Source of the DNA: Silene latifolia
Taxonomy: Eukaryota; Streptophyta; Magnoliopsida; Caryophyllales; Caryophyllaceae
Length of the DNA: 64,000 nucleotides
Direction: 5' to 3'
Assembly: GCF_048544455.1 (NCBI RefSeq)
Contig: NC_133534.1
Span: 223,538,292-223,602,291, forward strand
This document shows positions 38,862 through 51,454 of this stretch, piece after piece. Within the stretch, counting starts at the first letter, position 1. The number at the start of each line of letters is the position of its first letter. The notes below the pieces were generated by a model. That model saw only the letters and a program-made list of their open reading frames with translations, ran no database searches and was not told the origin of the DNA. Made by a program: the position numbers and the translations under genes.

Positions 38862-41282
38862 TGTAGACACCTCGTTTCTGCACCCCTCGCAAACCACCCG
38901 GTGATGATTGGGCCGCATGTTTGATCCGCGGAACGATTAGTGACAGTTCGTAAGATTATCGTCAAGTGATTGCTCAAAAATTAATGTCAACCTCTTAGTT
39001 GTCATCTACGTGCCGATACGGTCGTTTTGACAGTAATTAGAGTACATTCGGAGTCCGGGTCAAAAACCGTCTCCATTTTTCGATAGTAAAATCCCGAGTC
39101 GAATGTTTGGAATGTTCCAGGATATTTCTATTCCATATTTCTCAAATTTTATCTTTTGGCAAATAATATCCCGTAATATTCAAAAGATAATCGAATTAAA
39201 TCCGTCCTACCATAACTTAAACACGGAAATCTTTCTTAAACAGGAGGAAACCTCCTGGGAATAGACGCAACGGCAGTCTTTGCGCCTCTTCCAAGAGACG
39301 CAGTGGCGCTGCGCCTCTTCCCAGTGCCCTTCTTTGCATGATTTACGTATCTTTTTATATCTTTCCGAGATTCACTTCCAAAGAGTCTCCGAAACCCTAT
39401 TCCTTCACGTGATTAGTATAAATAGGAGCCTTTGTTCCTCATATTTCTCACGCGAGTGTCCGCCCTTCTCTTCTCCCTTTGCATTCTAGACTTCGTTCTT
39501 ACTAATTGGCGCCAACGTGCTTGAACATTCGACCACGTAAGCTCGGATCTTTCCGGTACCAGCCTCTCCGTTGCATGACCGACCAATTTGACCACTACAC
39601 TCAATCAATCTAATTAATCAACTTGTTAAATCGTTTTCCTCTCACGAGGGCATTCTTTCCTTGCATTCGCGTCGAGCATCACTAATCGATCTTCTTAGTC
39701 CATCTCGTTCCGTCAACATGTAAGTCTGAGGGTGTAATAATTCTCTTTATTTATTGTTATTTATTTTATTGTAATCACCGTTGTAAGATTTATGTCGAAA
39801 GCACCTCATTAAAACCGATTTCTAAAACCGTCTTTAAAACCTTTTTTGCGGATTTCTAGTAGACAGACGTCGAGAAAAGACGCAGAATCGCTGCGCCTCT
39901 TCAAAGGAGCGCAAAGCATCGCCGCGCCTCTTTGTGAGGGCCGCAGTTCTCGCTTCTTTCTTCTTCTTCCTCCGTCTCTGCAATTCGTATCAAATTTACT
40001 TGTTTTGTTTGTTCGTCTGTTAATTCTCCGTCATAAAATCATAATAATTAGCATGTATATTGTATCATATATTTTCATCATCCATTCACATGTTTAATTC
40101 ATCTAATCCAACTTAAATCCCAAATAATTCATATTTGCGGGTTTTCGTCGTTAAGTTCAATTCGAGTTTTAGGGATTCAATTCGTTCGTATTGGGTTTCT
40201 GGGATTCATTGTTGATATATTTTTTATCATGTTCATTGTTAATCCGTCGTCAATTCATCATAATTAGTTAATTATTCGTTTCTTTATAATTCATTAATCC
40301 TTCATTAACATCGATCCTTCACATATATAATCCGTCTTAATCGTGTTTGCTATTTTATGACCTTAAATCATATGTAAATAATCTGTAAATCACTTTCATC
40401 CGACTAAGTAATCTAAATCAATCCATTAAATTCACCAATAAACGTTAACAATTGCAGTTTTGGCTTCACAGCCAGAGTTCGTCCTTGGAACAGACGCAGC
40501 AACTGCTGCGCCTCTTCCAAAGGGCGCAGTGTCTGCTGCGCCTGTTCCAGGACGACTTCTGTCCCTGAACTCCTCTTCTGCCTTGACCTAGTTTGTTTAG
40601 TCTATGTATTAATTAACTAATATTCGTATTATCACCTGGCTTCTGTTCGTTAATTTGTTTTATTTATTTCTTTTATTCTTTTGTTCGTTTTCTCAAATCA
40701 TCCGTTTTAAAGGTATTTTCGACATAGATCGCCTATCTCAATGTAATTAATGTATTTTCCTTTATTATAATTATTGTATCCCTTTTATTGTTTGTATGTT
40801 TTCACATGTAATCAACATTAAATCCTACTTCGACCCAATTGTTTGCCTAATTAATTGTTCACCGACTTAGTTAATTCTTCACATGCTAGGATTAATCTGT
40901 TGGATGTTGCATTGCATGCATATGGCCGACGATATATCAAGTATGAATAAACTCCCTAATCATTAGTAGAGGCCGCTATCGAGGCGGGCGGGATTAGGTG
41001 TTCGATCAAAAGAGCTTCCTAATACGTACCCTCACCCCTTACTCCAGATCTCCGTGAGCACCCGTGTTCATTGGCATCCGCGAGAGTCATTCTAGACATA
41101 GAATGCTAAGGGTAACGATTGCTTAGTGTTCATGTCACTACTTTGTGTCTTGACATGACACGAGGTATTCGAACGGTTCCAATTTCCCATAAAAATTGGT
41201 GGCGACTCCATACAAAATGCAAACGCTTGTTTTCGAGCCCCTTCACTCACCAAGCGCCCCCGTGGGCGGCCCGCTGTCCACA
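38862..41282 (+). repeat. 3' LTR of the Tat element
   Basis: 2421 bp, nearly identical to 21911-24331. Most differences are 1-3 base indels at CAG or CTG words and in the GC-rich hairpin motifs. Followed by the target duplication ACATG at 41283-41287. Confidence 0.93.
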
Positions 41283-41287
41283 ACATG

Positions 41288-41340
41288 TGATCATCATGAT
41301 CGACAATTGTGATCGCATTATTGTCGGGGACACTCCAACA
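41288..41340 (-). repeat. 5' LTR of copia-3, second part
   Basis: 53 bp that match 14510-14562 and complete the LTR interrupted at 21910. Followed by CAAAC, the right target duplication of copia-3. Confidence 0.92.
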
Positions 41341-41765
41341 CAAACAACCGTATACAAAACAAAGAAATCTCAAATCAATTAAACAGGAACTGAGTAAGGA
41401 AACCCTACCTTATCGTCAACCATGAAAATGCATCCACAAACAGCCAAGCAAGACTCCAAGACGCCTCCTACAACGGTAATCACATCCTATTATAAGACTA
41501 CCCCAAACATTCTACTGAAAAGGACAACAAAACAGCGACTTACCTAGTGACGCGGGCCGACGGTGACAAAGACGACAACCACGCACGCATCCTTCCTTCA
41601 CAAACCCGTCCCCTTCCTTGGTTATGGTCTAGGTTATATGAGAGTATAGAGAGAGGTGGGTGATAGGTGAGAGAGACAAAATAGGGTTGAAGTGAAAAAG
41701 GGAACCGTCGAAATGAAATGAAACTTGCGAACTTGCATTTTATATTGACGCGTAAACAGCAGTTA

Positions 41766-41858
41766 TACTCGTTCGAGTACTCCCATACTCGGCCGAGTAA
41801 GCTCTACTCGGTCGAGTATTCACTCTACTCGACTGAGTGGTCCCTACTAGGTCGAGTA
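41766..41858. repeat. Five TACTCGGCCGAGTA-type palindromes spaced about 20 bp
   Basis: 14-bp palindromic words begin at 41766, 41786, 41805, 41826 and 41845. The second and third are the cleanest (TACTCGGCCGAGTA, TACTCGGTCGAGTA). They lie inside the right part of the probable solo LTR, so they may be LTR regulatory repeats. Confidence 0.8.
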
Positions 41859-41975
41859 ACTGCTCACGTAAGACACTTATCTTCACCTAGTCTCTCACCT
41901 ATCCCCTCCTAAGGTCTTCCCCGGGTCAAAGGGTCGGTCAAACGGGTCCTTCAATATCGTGGGTATTACAAAAAA

Positions 41976-42112
41976 ATATACAACATCACATTTAAATATC
42001 CCACGTCACATTAAATTTTAATCTAGGTGATTTTTTGGATCCTACGTGGCTTTGTCTAGATGGCGTTTATTTGTCATTTTAGGGTAGCCTTTTAATTATA
42101 TTTTATAGATTA
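41976..42112. repeat. Right half of an AT-rich repeat split by the nest
   Basis: Together with 12470-12568 this matches 51765-51920, which carries no such insertion (shared AAGTGAATTAAATTA, then TACGTGGCTTT and TAGCCTTTTAAT). It confirms where the outermost insertion landed. Confidence 0.65.
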
Positions 42113-42299
42113 AATATATAGAGAATACTATATTTACACCAACTTGCCCTAGTCATATTTGTAATTTGTTGTTAATATCAATCTTAATAAATTTATTACA
42201 CATTAACAATGATGAATATATTTAAAACATCCGCAATAACAATCTAGCACTATTGAAAAGAGATTAAAAAAACTAAACTTACAATTTAGTCAAGTTATA

Positions 42300-42460
42300 T
42301 TACTACGAAAACGCGGGTTACTGACGGGCAAAATCCGTCAGTAACAGCTTTTTTCCATCAGTAATTCGCTGATGATTTCCTTCACCAAATTTTGACCACC
42401 ATTCGCTGATGATTATATTCAATCGTTGACGAAATCAAGTGTTTTTATATACATTCGACA
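42300..42460. repeat. Fragment with CACTA-like subterminal words
   Basis: The text GGTTACTGACGGGCAAAATC followed by CGTCAGTAAC, plus repeats of ATTCGCTGATGATT, resembles the subterminal repeats of CACTA elements such as the end at 56860-57281. No matching termini were found. Confidence 0.4.
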
Positions 42461-42633
42461 ATGCCTAAAACAAATTATATAATATAAATGCTTGTCAAAT
42501 ATTCTTCTACTTCTCTCTTGTATCTTCCTTTCTTGTCCATTTGATTCTTACACACCACAAACTAAAGATATGAGAATTGTTGAAAAATAAATCAAATAAA
42601 ATAATTAGGTGAAAATAAACAAAAAAATTCATT

Positions 42634-43180
42634 GGTTTGTTTTTGCTAGAAATGTGCTAGAATTTTTTATCAATTTATTTTCTTTTATAAGTGAAATATT
42701 TTCATAACGGTAGAATATAAAAAAATTAGCACTAATTTATGATTATTAAGTGGAATAATGCATGATAAATGAAAATATTTAAATAAGATGAGTAATTAGT
42801 CTATTGATTAGTACTTTGCCTTTTCATTTTCTATTTTTACTTTTTTTTTAAATAAAGAATAAAAAAAATTGATCAAACATGTAAATGTAACTCGTCACGT
42901 GTTATTTTAGTAATTACTCAATCTAGGCTTTTTATGTTACTTTTTATTAATTTTTCATTAATTTGTTTTTGCTAGGAATATGCTAGAATATTATCAATTT
43001 ATTTTCTTTTATAGATGAAATTCTTCATAACGGTAGAGTATAAAAAGATTAGCACTAAATAATGATTATTAAGTGGAATAATGTATGGTAAATGAAAGTG
43101 TTTAAATAAGATGAATAATTAGTCTATTGATTACTACTTTGCCTTTTCATTTTCTATTTTTACCTTTTTTTTAAAATAAA
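42634..43180. repeat. AT-rich tandem duplication, period about 324 bp
   Basis: The block from 42634 (TTTGTTTTTGCTAG, then AACGGTAGAATATAAAAA) recurs from 42958. The rest of the second unit lies beyond the copia-2 insertion at about 48177-48265 (AACATGTAAGTG, CTACTCAATCTAGCC), matching 42880-42945. Confidence 0.75.
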
Positions 43181-43397
43181 TAATAAACCCCAGGCTCTAA
43201 AGAGTCGTTGCTCTCTCAATCAAGGGATTATCCTTGATTGATCCTTCCCTTATTTGTACATATAGGTGTTGCAAATAATTCATTTCCGTAAAAATATGAA
43301 GATTCTTAGCTTGTATATATAGTCGATCATATGCTTGTGTAATACCAATAATAACGTGAATAACATTCAACATATTTCCCACATATTGTTTCTAATA
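43181..43397 (+). repeat. 5' LTR of copia-2
   Basis: 217 bp. Contains a TATATATAG run near 43313-43322. Ends directly at TGGTATCTG. Confidence 0.92.
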
Positions 43398-43498
43398 TGG
43401 TATCTGTAACTAGGTTAACAATCCTCTAAAATCCTTTCCTCTGTTCTCCTTATTGAAAAAAAAAAAAAAAAAACAACAACAACAAGCCGTCTTCCTCA

Positions 43499-44404
43499 AT
43501 GACGAATTCCACAGAGAAACCTTATGAATCAAAAACCGAATCCTCATATAATCTCATCCATGTCGAGAATACCGGCAGCAAAATCACTCAAATCGCATTC
43601 AACGGCACTAATTACGACGAATAGTCCCAATCCTTTAAGCTTGCTCTTCTCGCTAAGGGTAAATTGGGATACATCGATGGCACCATCAGTAAGCCGCCTG
43701 ATTCCGACTCAAATATCGAATCATGGCGCAGTGCAAATACGTTGGTCACTCTTTGGATCTATAATGCCCTAGAATCCGACATTCGAAAGCAAGTCTCATT
43801 ACGCCCTGAGGCAAAACAAGTATGGGACAACATCAAGAACCGTTTCTGCCAAGCCAATGACGCGCGTGTGTACCGATTGCAGGCTGACTTAATCGCCTGT
43901 CGTCAAGGCCCTACGGAATCGTTAATGTCGTACTATGGTCGCATCACAACTCTCTGGGATGAAATACTCGAAAATGATCCCCTTCTGTCCTGCTCGTGTA
44001 ACCCATGTCGTGATTGGGTGACGGTCATGGATGCTCGTAGGGAGAAGAAACGGGTCCGAGATTTCTTGCTTGGTCTCGATGAGCGTTTCGACAATGCTCG
44101 GTCTCATAATCTCGGTACCAACCCTCTTCCCAATTTAAATTTTGCCTATAATCGTTTGTTACAGGAAGAAGGAGTCCGCAATTTAACTGCCCAACGAATC
44201 GAATCCAAGCCCGAACCCATGGCCTTTGCTACCCGTATTAACCAGGGCAGTCGAGGGTAAGGAGGGGTTCGTAATGATCCATCACCTACTGGTATTATTC
44301 GTACTCGTTGTATTGCCTGTAATCGTTTCGGTCATAATTATAAAATCTGTTTTCGTGTCACCGGTCTCATTCCCGAGTGGTGGGGGGACAGACCGCGTGA
44401 CCTT
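43499..44404 (+). pseudogene. copia-2 gag region (fossil)
   Basis: A UBN2/Retrotran_gag type body. Visible blocks are KLGYIDGTISKP, WNTLVTLW-like text at SANTLVTLWIYNALE, and the RPEAKQVWDNIKNRFCQAND block. The zinc-knuckle side lies near 44310-44370. It is broken and treated as a fossil. Confidence 0.8.
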
Positions 44405-44410
44405 ATAGTC

Positions 44411-46243
44411 GTGGACGCTAGTGACCCCAACAATCCAGTCGTGGTTAAAACTGACCGTGGCAGGGATAGGCGTAATAACGCAGCTGGTCCGCAACCCCAT
44501 GCTCATATGGTTGCGGGGCAGTCATCTACTTCATCACAACAGTCGGGCAATAACAGCTTCGACGTCAACAATATGACTCCAGCCGAATTGGTGGAGCTCA
44601 AACACTTGTGGGAATCACACAAGTCCGCTTCAACTGACCGTCTCAATGGTAATACTCCTTTTTCTTCTTGGATTGTGGATACCGGGGCGTCTCGACACAT
44701 GTCGGGATGTCTGTCACATTTTACGAATATTCGACAAATAGCACCCTTATCCGTTGGTTTACCAAACGGAGATTTTACGCAGGCTACCAAGTGTGGTGAT
44801 ATATTTCTCTCATCCCGTCTTATTTTAAAAGATGTTTTATATGCCCCGAATTTACAATGTCATCTTATTTCTGTTTCGAGTCTACTTCTTGATGACTCTC
44901 TAACTATTCAATTTTCTCAAAAATTATGTCTCATTCAGGACCGTTCCTCGAGGATGCTGATTGGAGCATGTGAGCAACGTGAGGGGTTGTACTATTTGAA
45001 GGGTGTCCGCACTGACGAAGTCAAAGCTTATTCTGTGAGCCTCAATAATACCGTCGAGCTTTGGCATAGAAGGTTGGGGCATCCGTCCACAACCATTTCA
45101 CATTTTTTACCGTTTATTAATACAAACTCTCGTCATAATTCTCAGTTTTTAAGTAAGACATGTGATGTTTGCCTTCGAGCAAAACAAACACGTGAACAAT
45201 TTTCTTTAAGCTCAAATAATGCTATTGCACCTTTCGATCTCATTCACTGCGATTTATGGGGTAAATACTCCGCTAATGGCTCATGTGGCTCGCAATATTT
45301 TTAACTATAGTTGATTTTTCCCGTTCCACATAGGTATATCTCTTACGTCACAAAAGTGACACACAACAAACTTTGAAATTTTTTTTTGCCATGATTGAAC
45401 GTCAATTTCAAAAGAAAATTAAGATTTTACGTAGTGACAATGGTAGTGAATTTACATGTCTTCAAAGTTTTTTCGTCACTAATGGCATTCTTTTTCAAAG
45501 CTCTAATGTCGACACACCCCAACAAAATGGTCGGGTCGAACGCAAACATCGACACATTTTAAACGTTGCCCGCGCTTTATTATTTCAAGCTAGCTTACCC
45601 ATATTTTTTTTGGGGCGAGTGTGTCTTAGCCGCGGTCCATTTAATAAACCGCACTCCCACAAAACTTCTTAATGGTAAAACTCCTTATGAGACTCTTTTT
45701 AATAAACCCCCGTCTATGGAAAACATCCGTATTTTTGGTTGCCTTTGCTACGCCCGCAATATAAATCGCTCTCGCGACAAGTTCGCTCCTTGGAGCCGTA
45801 AATGCCTTTTCATAGGTTACCCATTTGGCAAGAAAGGGTGGCGTCTTTACGATCTTGATACCGGGATTTATTTTGAGTCTCGTGATGTAGTCTTTATTGA
45901 AGACCAATTTCCTTATCAATCTCTACACATACATGAATACATTGATGACCCCAGCTCTCTTTCACATAATACCCTCACTCCAATTGACGAGTTAGCACTC
46001 CTTAAACCAACCACTCCTGACCCACCCACAACACCCATCTCCACCGAACCCACCCCAAACACCGGCACCAACCCAGCAGGTCCAACAGACCCTAACCCAC
46101 CCGTGACCACTTCCACACCCGCTACGAATGAGGTCGACACCATGGCCTCTAATCCTACTGGGACTGACCACACGACTTCGGCCCACATCGACACATCTGC
46201 CCCAACGCCAAATGACGAGACAGAATTGGGACGTGGACCATAA
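44411..46243 (+). pseudogene. copia-2 protease and integrase region (fossil)
   Basis: Protease motif WIVDTGASRHMSG near 44672. The pre-integrase segment LWHRRLGHPSTTISHF leads to CDVCLRAKQTRE. Integrase blocks include FDLIHCDLWGKYS, LRSDNGSEFTCL and PQQNGRVERKHRHI. A downstream proline/threonine-rich linker ends near 46243. The region is interrupted. Confidence 0.88.
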
Positions 46244-46398
46244 AATTTCCCAATTCACGACACAAAGACTTCGTCAAAATCACGCGCCCCTCATCGACCT
46301 CACAAGCTTCATCAACATCATCAGGTACCTCGTTCCCTATTACTCATTTTGTTAACTATGCTAAGTTTTCCACTAATCACAAACTTTTCTTATCGGCC

Positions 46399-47949
46399 GT
46401 GACCAAAGGTTACGAGCCTAGACATTTTAACGAGGCAATGCAGGTACCCGAATGGCAAGAGGCGATGCGGCTCGAAATCAAAGCCCTTGAGCAGAACAAT
46501 ACATGGACACTTGAACCGCTTCCTCCAAACAAGAAAGCAATTGGCTCCAAATGGGTGTATAAAATCAAGTATAATGCAGACGGATCAATAGAGCGCTATA
46601 AGGCTCGTCTTGTAGTCATGGGTAATAAGCAAATTGAAGGTATTGATTATAATGAAACATTTGCCCCTACAGTCAAACTAGTTACGGTTCGTACCTTGCT
46701 CGCCATTGCAGCTGCTAAAAAATGGTCCCTCCATCAAATGGACGTTCATAATGCGTTCTTACATGGTGACTTATCCGAAGAGGTGTACATGAAACCACCT
46801 CCTGGGTTCTCGGCAGCCACCACCGGACAAGTTTGTAGGTTGCGAAAATCCTTATACGATCTCCGCCAGGCTCCTCGATGTTGGTACGCAAAGCTTGCTT
46901 CCGCTCTCATTTCTTATGGCTTTAAACAATGTCTGTATGATCACAGCCTTTTCTCTATGCATAAAACCGACACCGAGGTCCATGTCCTTATCTACGTAGA
47001 CGATCTTGTTATATGTGGCAATAATACCGTTATCATCAACAAATTCAAAGAATACTTAAGTACATGCTTTCACATGAAAGACTTGGGGAATCTCAAATAC
47101 TTTCTCGGGCTCGAAATTGCTCGCAATGACATCGGGATATTCATTTCTCAACGTAAGTATGCACTCGATATTTTGTCCAAGACTGAATTACTGGGTTCCA
47201 AACCGGAAAGTACTCCTATGGAGCCGAATCATAAATTGGGCATCTCCACGGCTCCTCTTATGCAAGACCCTCAACCTTATCGTCGTCTTGTCAGGCGCCT
47301 CGTTTACTTAACCATAACACGTCCCGAACTCCTATACTCGGTCTATATCCTTGCTCAATTTATGCACGCCCCCACAACGGACCACTGGGACGCGGCACTA
47401 TGGGTCGTGCATTATTTGAAAATCGCACCAGGCCAAGGTATTCTACTTAAAGCTGCCAGCGACCTACATTTGCAAGCATATTGTGATGCCGACTACTCGG
47501 CATGCCTAACTACTCGCCGTTCGATCTCGGCCTATCTCGTGCTCTTAGGCAACTCACCTATCTCATGGAAAACAAAGAAACAGAAAACGGTCTCGCTATC
47601 ATCGGCCGAAGCCGAATATCGCTTCATGGCTTATGCTACTTGCGAGCTCAAATGGCTCAAAGGCCTCCTTGATTTCCTCGGCATTCCTCACTCTCGTCCC
47701 ATACAACTCCATTGTGACAATCAGTCCGCACTACACATTGCCCGCAATCCCGTTTTTCACGAACGAACCAAACATATTGAAATCGACTGTCATTTCGTTC
47801 GTGACGAGATACAAAAAGGGGTCCTATATCCAAGCTACGTCCATACAAAGCATCAATTGGCGGACATTTTTACTAAAGCTTTGGGTCGTGCTCCATTCGA
47901 AGAATTACTACCCAAGTTGGGCGTCTCGAACCTCCACGCGCCAACTTGA
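46399..47949 (+). pseudogene. copia-2 reverse transcriptase and RNase H region (fossil)
   Basis: A 516-residue open part with WVYKIKYNADGSIERYKARL, LHQMDVHNAFLHGDL, SLYDLRQAPRCWY and the active-site box LIYVDDLVICG. RNase H follows with YCDADYSACLTTRRSISAY, SSAEAEYR and the terminal HTKHQLADIFTKAL. It is the best preserved part of this broken element. Confidence 0.92.
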
Positions 47950-47956
47950 GGGGGGG

Positions 47957-48171
47957 TAATAAACCCCAGGCTCTAAAGAGTCGTTGCTCTTTCAATCAAG
48001 GGATTATCCTTGATTGATCCTTCCCTTATTTGTACATATAGCTGTTGCAAATAATTCATTTCCGTAAATATGAAGATTCTTAGCTTGTATATATAGTCGA
48101 TCATATGCTTGTGTAATACCAATAATAACGTGAATAACATTCAACATACTTCCCACATATTGTTTCTAATA
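47957..48171 (+). repeat. 3' LTR of copia-2
   Basis: 215 bp. Directly preceded by the purine tract GAGGGGGGG (47948-47956) and followed by the target duplication ATAAA. Confidence 0.92.
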
Positions 48172-48339
48172 ATAAAAAATAGATCTAACATGTAAGTGTT
48201 GCGCGCCATGTGTCATTCTACTAACTACTCAATCTAGCCTTTTTATGTTATTATATAAATATCTTGAAATTATTAACTTATAGTTAATGCAAATTTTTTT
48301 ATTGTAGTCACTACTACAAAACTTGTGATGGACATCAGA

Positions 48340-48605
48340 CTTTTCGCTATATGGACATCAGATACACAACCGATGTAGAGTTTGGTCATGTCCATTGTGG
48401 ATTAATGGACATCGGATTTTAAACCGATGTCCATTAGAATTTGCACATCGGATTTTTAGGAAAACTGATGTCTATTTGATCAATGGACATCGGATTTTTA
48501 GGAAAACCGATGTCTATTTGATCAATGGACATCGAATTTTTAGGAAAACCGATGTCTATTTGATCAATGGACATCAGTTTTTTGCAAAAATCCGATGTCT
48601 ATAAT
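48340..48605. repeat. CACTA left subterminal repeats
   Basis: A unit of about 41 bp, TGGACATCGGATTTTTAGGA then AAACCGATGTCTATTTGATC, is repeated in tandem about four times from 48395. Each unit contains an inverted pair ACATCGG/CCGATGT. Such arrays bind transposase in CACTA elements. The right-end counterparts are near 51550-51680. Confidence 0.85.
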
Positions 48606-49028
48606 TATTATTTTTTATAAAAAAAAAAATATTACATTGTTGCCCATATTAGTCGTACACATGATGACAATGCAAAATGATTCCATAATCAACAAAAAAT
48701 ATTTGCATACAATCAATCGGTTATCCAAAGCCAATTACAAAAAACTTTCATCTACATAATGTGTCAAATTTACTTAGACGACTAACCTATACAAAATATA
48801 AACCGATATGTAAACTGACTAATTGTTTAAAAAAAAAGGCCGAAGAGACAAGACTACTTGGCAGCCTCAGATTTGCTCATCTCCCATTGGGAATATTACC
48901 AAGAGAATCTGGTTCAACACAACAAAGTTAACGAGAAAACAAAATATCAACATAGAAGATCCTATATATCTAACGAGACACATACATTAATGTATTTTAA
49001 GTATCACAACTACTAGCAATACACTCAC

Positions 49029-49247
49029 CTGAATGTGAGGAGCTTGGAACATTTCCTGTATGGCCGCTTCAACTTCTATCATACCGACAAGGGTTTTTCC
49101 TGAAGGTTCATAAAGAGTTGCATTTTCCAAAAAATTAGCTCCATCACCAACTAGCAATGGCCTCCAACAAAGACCTATAAACATATCAAGGAACTCGGAT
49201 TGCTGAAGCTCCCATTCCCATAACAATATAGCATGAGCATAATACAC
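49029..49247 (-). pseudogene. Exon-like captured fragment, unknown host gene
   Basis: Open on the minus strand: VYYAHAILLWEWELQQSEF, LLVGDGANFLENATLYEPSG and VEAAIQEMFQAPHIQ blocks. A TAG acceptor-like border lies at the 5' side and CAG followed by GTGAGT at the 3' side. It looks like a real host exon carried by the CACTA element, but I do not recognise the protein. It may come from the same source gene as the next fragments or a different one. Confidence 0.45.
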
Positions 49248-49476
49248 ACTAGGCAATCCGCCATTAAAGACTATTATGAGCTTATTACAATTAACTAAAT
49301 TGGTGCAAACTATAACAGGCAGAAACTGACACCTAGAAACTTAGAAACTTTAACCTCGTAACTAGGAGGCAGGGATTTATATGAGAACAGCGAATATGTA
49401 CAAGCATAGAAAATCCAAAACGGACCTATGACCTGGCTAGCATGATCATAAATTCACACTTGCTCACAAAACTCAC

Positions 49477-49595
49477 CTATTGTTGAAAAAAATGACTTGT
49501 CACCTGACTCAGCGACAAAAACAAGTGCAAATGTACTAGTGACTGTGCTACCAGCAACTAGAATCCCAGCGCCCATCTGAAACTGCGAGCTCCGC
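49477..49595 (-). pseudogene. Captured exon resembling GDT1-like protein 2 (BICAT2/PAM71-HL)
   Basis: On the minus strand the exon is bounded by CAG at its 5' side and GTGAGT at its 3' side. It reads STFALVFVAESGDKSFFSTI, close to the first E-x-G-D-K-S motif of the UPF0016/GDT1 cation transporters, which move Mn and Ca across chloroplast membranes in plants. The family motif is usually VAEWGDKS; here W is replaced by S. The upstream bases (AELAVSD) are in a different frame, so the copy is frameshifted. It is a fragment inside a transposon and not functional as a transporter. Confidence 0.6.
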
Positions 49596-49789
49596 CTGGT
49601 TCAAAGGAAAAGTTAGGCATTTTCAATAGATAAGTTGGGGGGACAATTCCAGTTAGTATAGAAAAAATATGAATACAACATAATTAAAATCACAATGTAA
49701 CAAAAATAAATCACTTGAATGGAACATCAATATCAAAAGGAGGAAAAACTAACCAAAGACGATTTTGATAGGGTTCATGGCGATCATCA

Positions 49790-49925
49790 CTTCCCTTTTC
49801 AAGAATGATTTATGCGGCCTGACCTGCTTCATTGATGGCCTCACCCACATCCTCAGCCTTAGAAATTACCATGGTGCCATCCAGTTTGTAGTCAGTGGGT
49901 GATGCGATTTCTTTCCCTTTTCGGC
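49790..49925 (-). pseudogene. Exon-like captured fragment with GTMVISKAEDVGEAI block
   Basis: On the minus strand one frame reads KEIASPTDYKLDGTMVISK then AEDVGEAINEAGQAA and is then closed by a stop. It sits upstream of the GDT1-like exon in the same orientation. The source protein is not recognised. Confidence 0.35.
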
Positions 49926-51454
49926 ATGATACTTGATTACTTATCTAAACGGAATCAACCCGGAAGAGAATTAGCGTGTAAGATTGATTAACAAGTCTCT
50001 TCTAAATGGTTCCTTTGAACTATATTATAGTAGTGTAGATTTCTTAGATTCAGCCACTATGACATAGAAAAAGTAGATAAAAGGCCTCTGCAAGTCTTAA
50101 CACTTGATCAACGATTGTACACAACAATGTTAAAGAAACATTTACAACAGTCCACCTTAAATAAGGCCAGATGAGGAAGGGAAAAAACTTACAAGAGTGG
50201 TTGTTCTTTAGTTTTAATAAGCAAGCAATTGAGCAGCTGTAGAACATGGCATTTTTCAGCTCTAACCAAATTCGACCATACTAGGTGATAAGGGTTTGGC
50301 ATCATAATCATAAAGTCTGAATTCTTACTTGTTTTGTGAAACTCATGGTGTATCAAGTAACCAAGTTTTGTATATTACTAGAAATAGAACTAGACAAATT
50401 AGCCACACCAACTAATTCACCCACCTTACGGGTACCATACACACAATGGTTCACAACATGGGGTAGTGTTCACAAATATGATGAGAATCAAACACCCAGT
50501 CTAAGTCTAAGCCAAGCAGAGTTGGTGATTGGTGATGTAATACAGATGCCTGAAAATAGACGGAGCTCAAGATCTACTATTAATGATGCATCAGGCTCTA
50601 TACTAGACATGAGATAGTACCTACCCGCTTTTATATGAGGAGTGACTTGCCTATGCCTGAAAACATACGCGTAGAAACAGATCATTGCAAACATGCTTTA
50701 CAGTTATATTGTGTATGAATAACGTGAATGTCAACAAAGTTTCAGAATCCACAAATACTTGTGATTTTGATTGAGGCGTTGCATTTTAGCCTTATAAAAC
50801 AAACACTAACCAACAACATTACCCCTATTGTAATATAAATCAAATTAAAATATAACCATGAGTGGATATGAAAATCATCATATCATATTGTCACTAATTC
50901 GCATTCGTAATCATATATCGATGATTAAAGTAAATGATTACAGGTAAACTTATTTGAATTTAAAACCCTTAAATTGATCGATCCTAATTAGCAAATCTAA
51001 CCATTTAGAGCTTGATACTTCAAAAACTACGAAAATAAAGCTATACTTGTCGTTAAGAACAACAACAAAAAATCCTACAACAACCTAATTAAGAATAGAT
51101 CGAACAACCGATAAACCCTAAAAAATTTAAACAAAATTGATGAAAATTGAGTACCTATTATCGAGGAACTGGCTGGAAGAGGAAGCAATCGATAGTAGGC
51201 GGCGCCGGTCTTGACGAAATGCGTTTGGTGGTGGCGATGTGCGGCGAGGTGAGTTGTTCGGCGAGGCAAAATTTAAACTGATAACTCATCATATAATAGG
51301 TGCTAAGAAACAAAACGAGTAAAAATGAGGTTTTGGGGTTAGGGTTTGGGAGTGAGAGTGAGAGGGAGGGAGATGATTTGGGGAAAAATGTATGTAGTCG
51401 AAATTAGATGGCTGCGAGGCAAGTATTTTTGCCGCCTATAATTGTCACTTTAGA
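49926..51454. other. Remaining interior of the CACTA element
   Basis: Short frames only (for example near 50336-50617 and 51075-51269). No transposase motif. A GC-richer stretch at about 51170-51260 could be a captured first exon or promoter, but I cannot identify it. Confidence 0.4.

Larger units (their letters stand above)
43181..48171 (+). mobile_element. Ty1/copia LTR retrotransposon, nearly full length, broken (copia-2)
   Basis: LTRs of 217 and 215 bp (43181-43397, 47957-48171) start TAATAAACCCC and end TTTCTAATA, again TA...TA. A perfect 5-bp target duplication ATAAA lies at 43176-43180 and 48172-48176. The PBS region TGGTATCTG follows the left LTR directly. The tract GAGGGGGGG precedes the right LTR. 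The order gag, protease, integrase, RT, RNase H is copia. The LTRs differ by three substitutions and one 2-bp indel by hand count, roughly 0.5-1 million years. The coding region is broken in about five places. Confidence 0.93.

Noticed and set aside
48395-48605. Regular 41-bp repeats that superficially resemble a CRISPR array
   Set aside because: The units are tandem without unique spacers, lie at a CACTA end and contain the inverted words of subterminal repeats. The genome is that of a plant.
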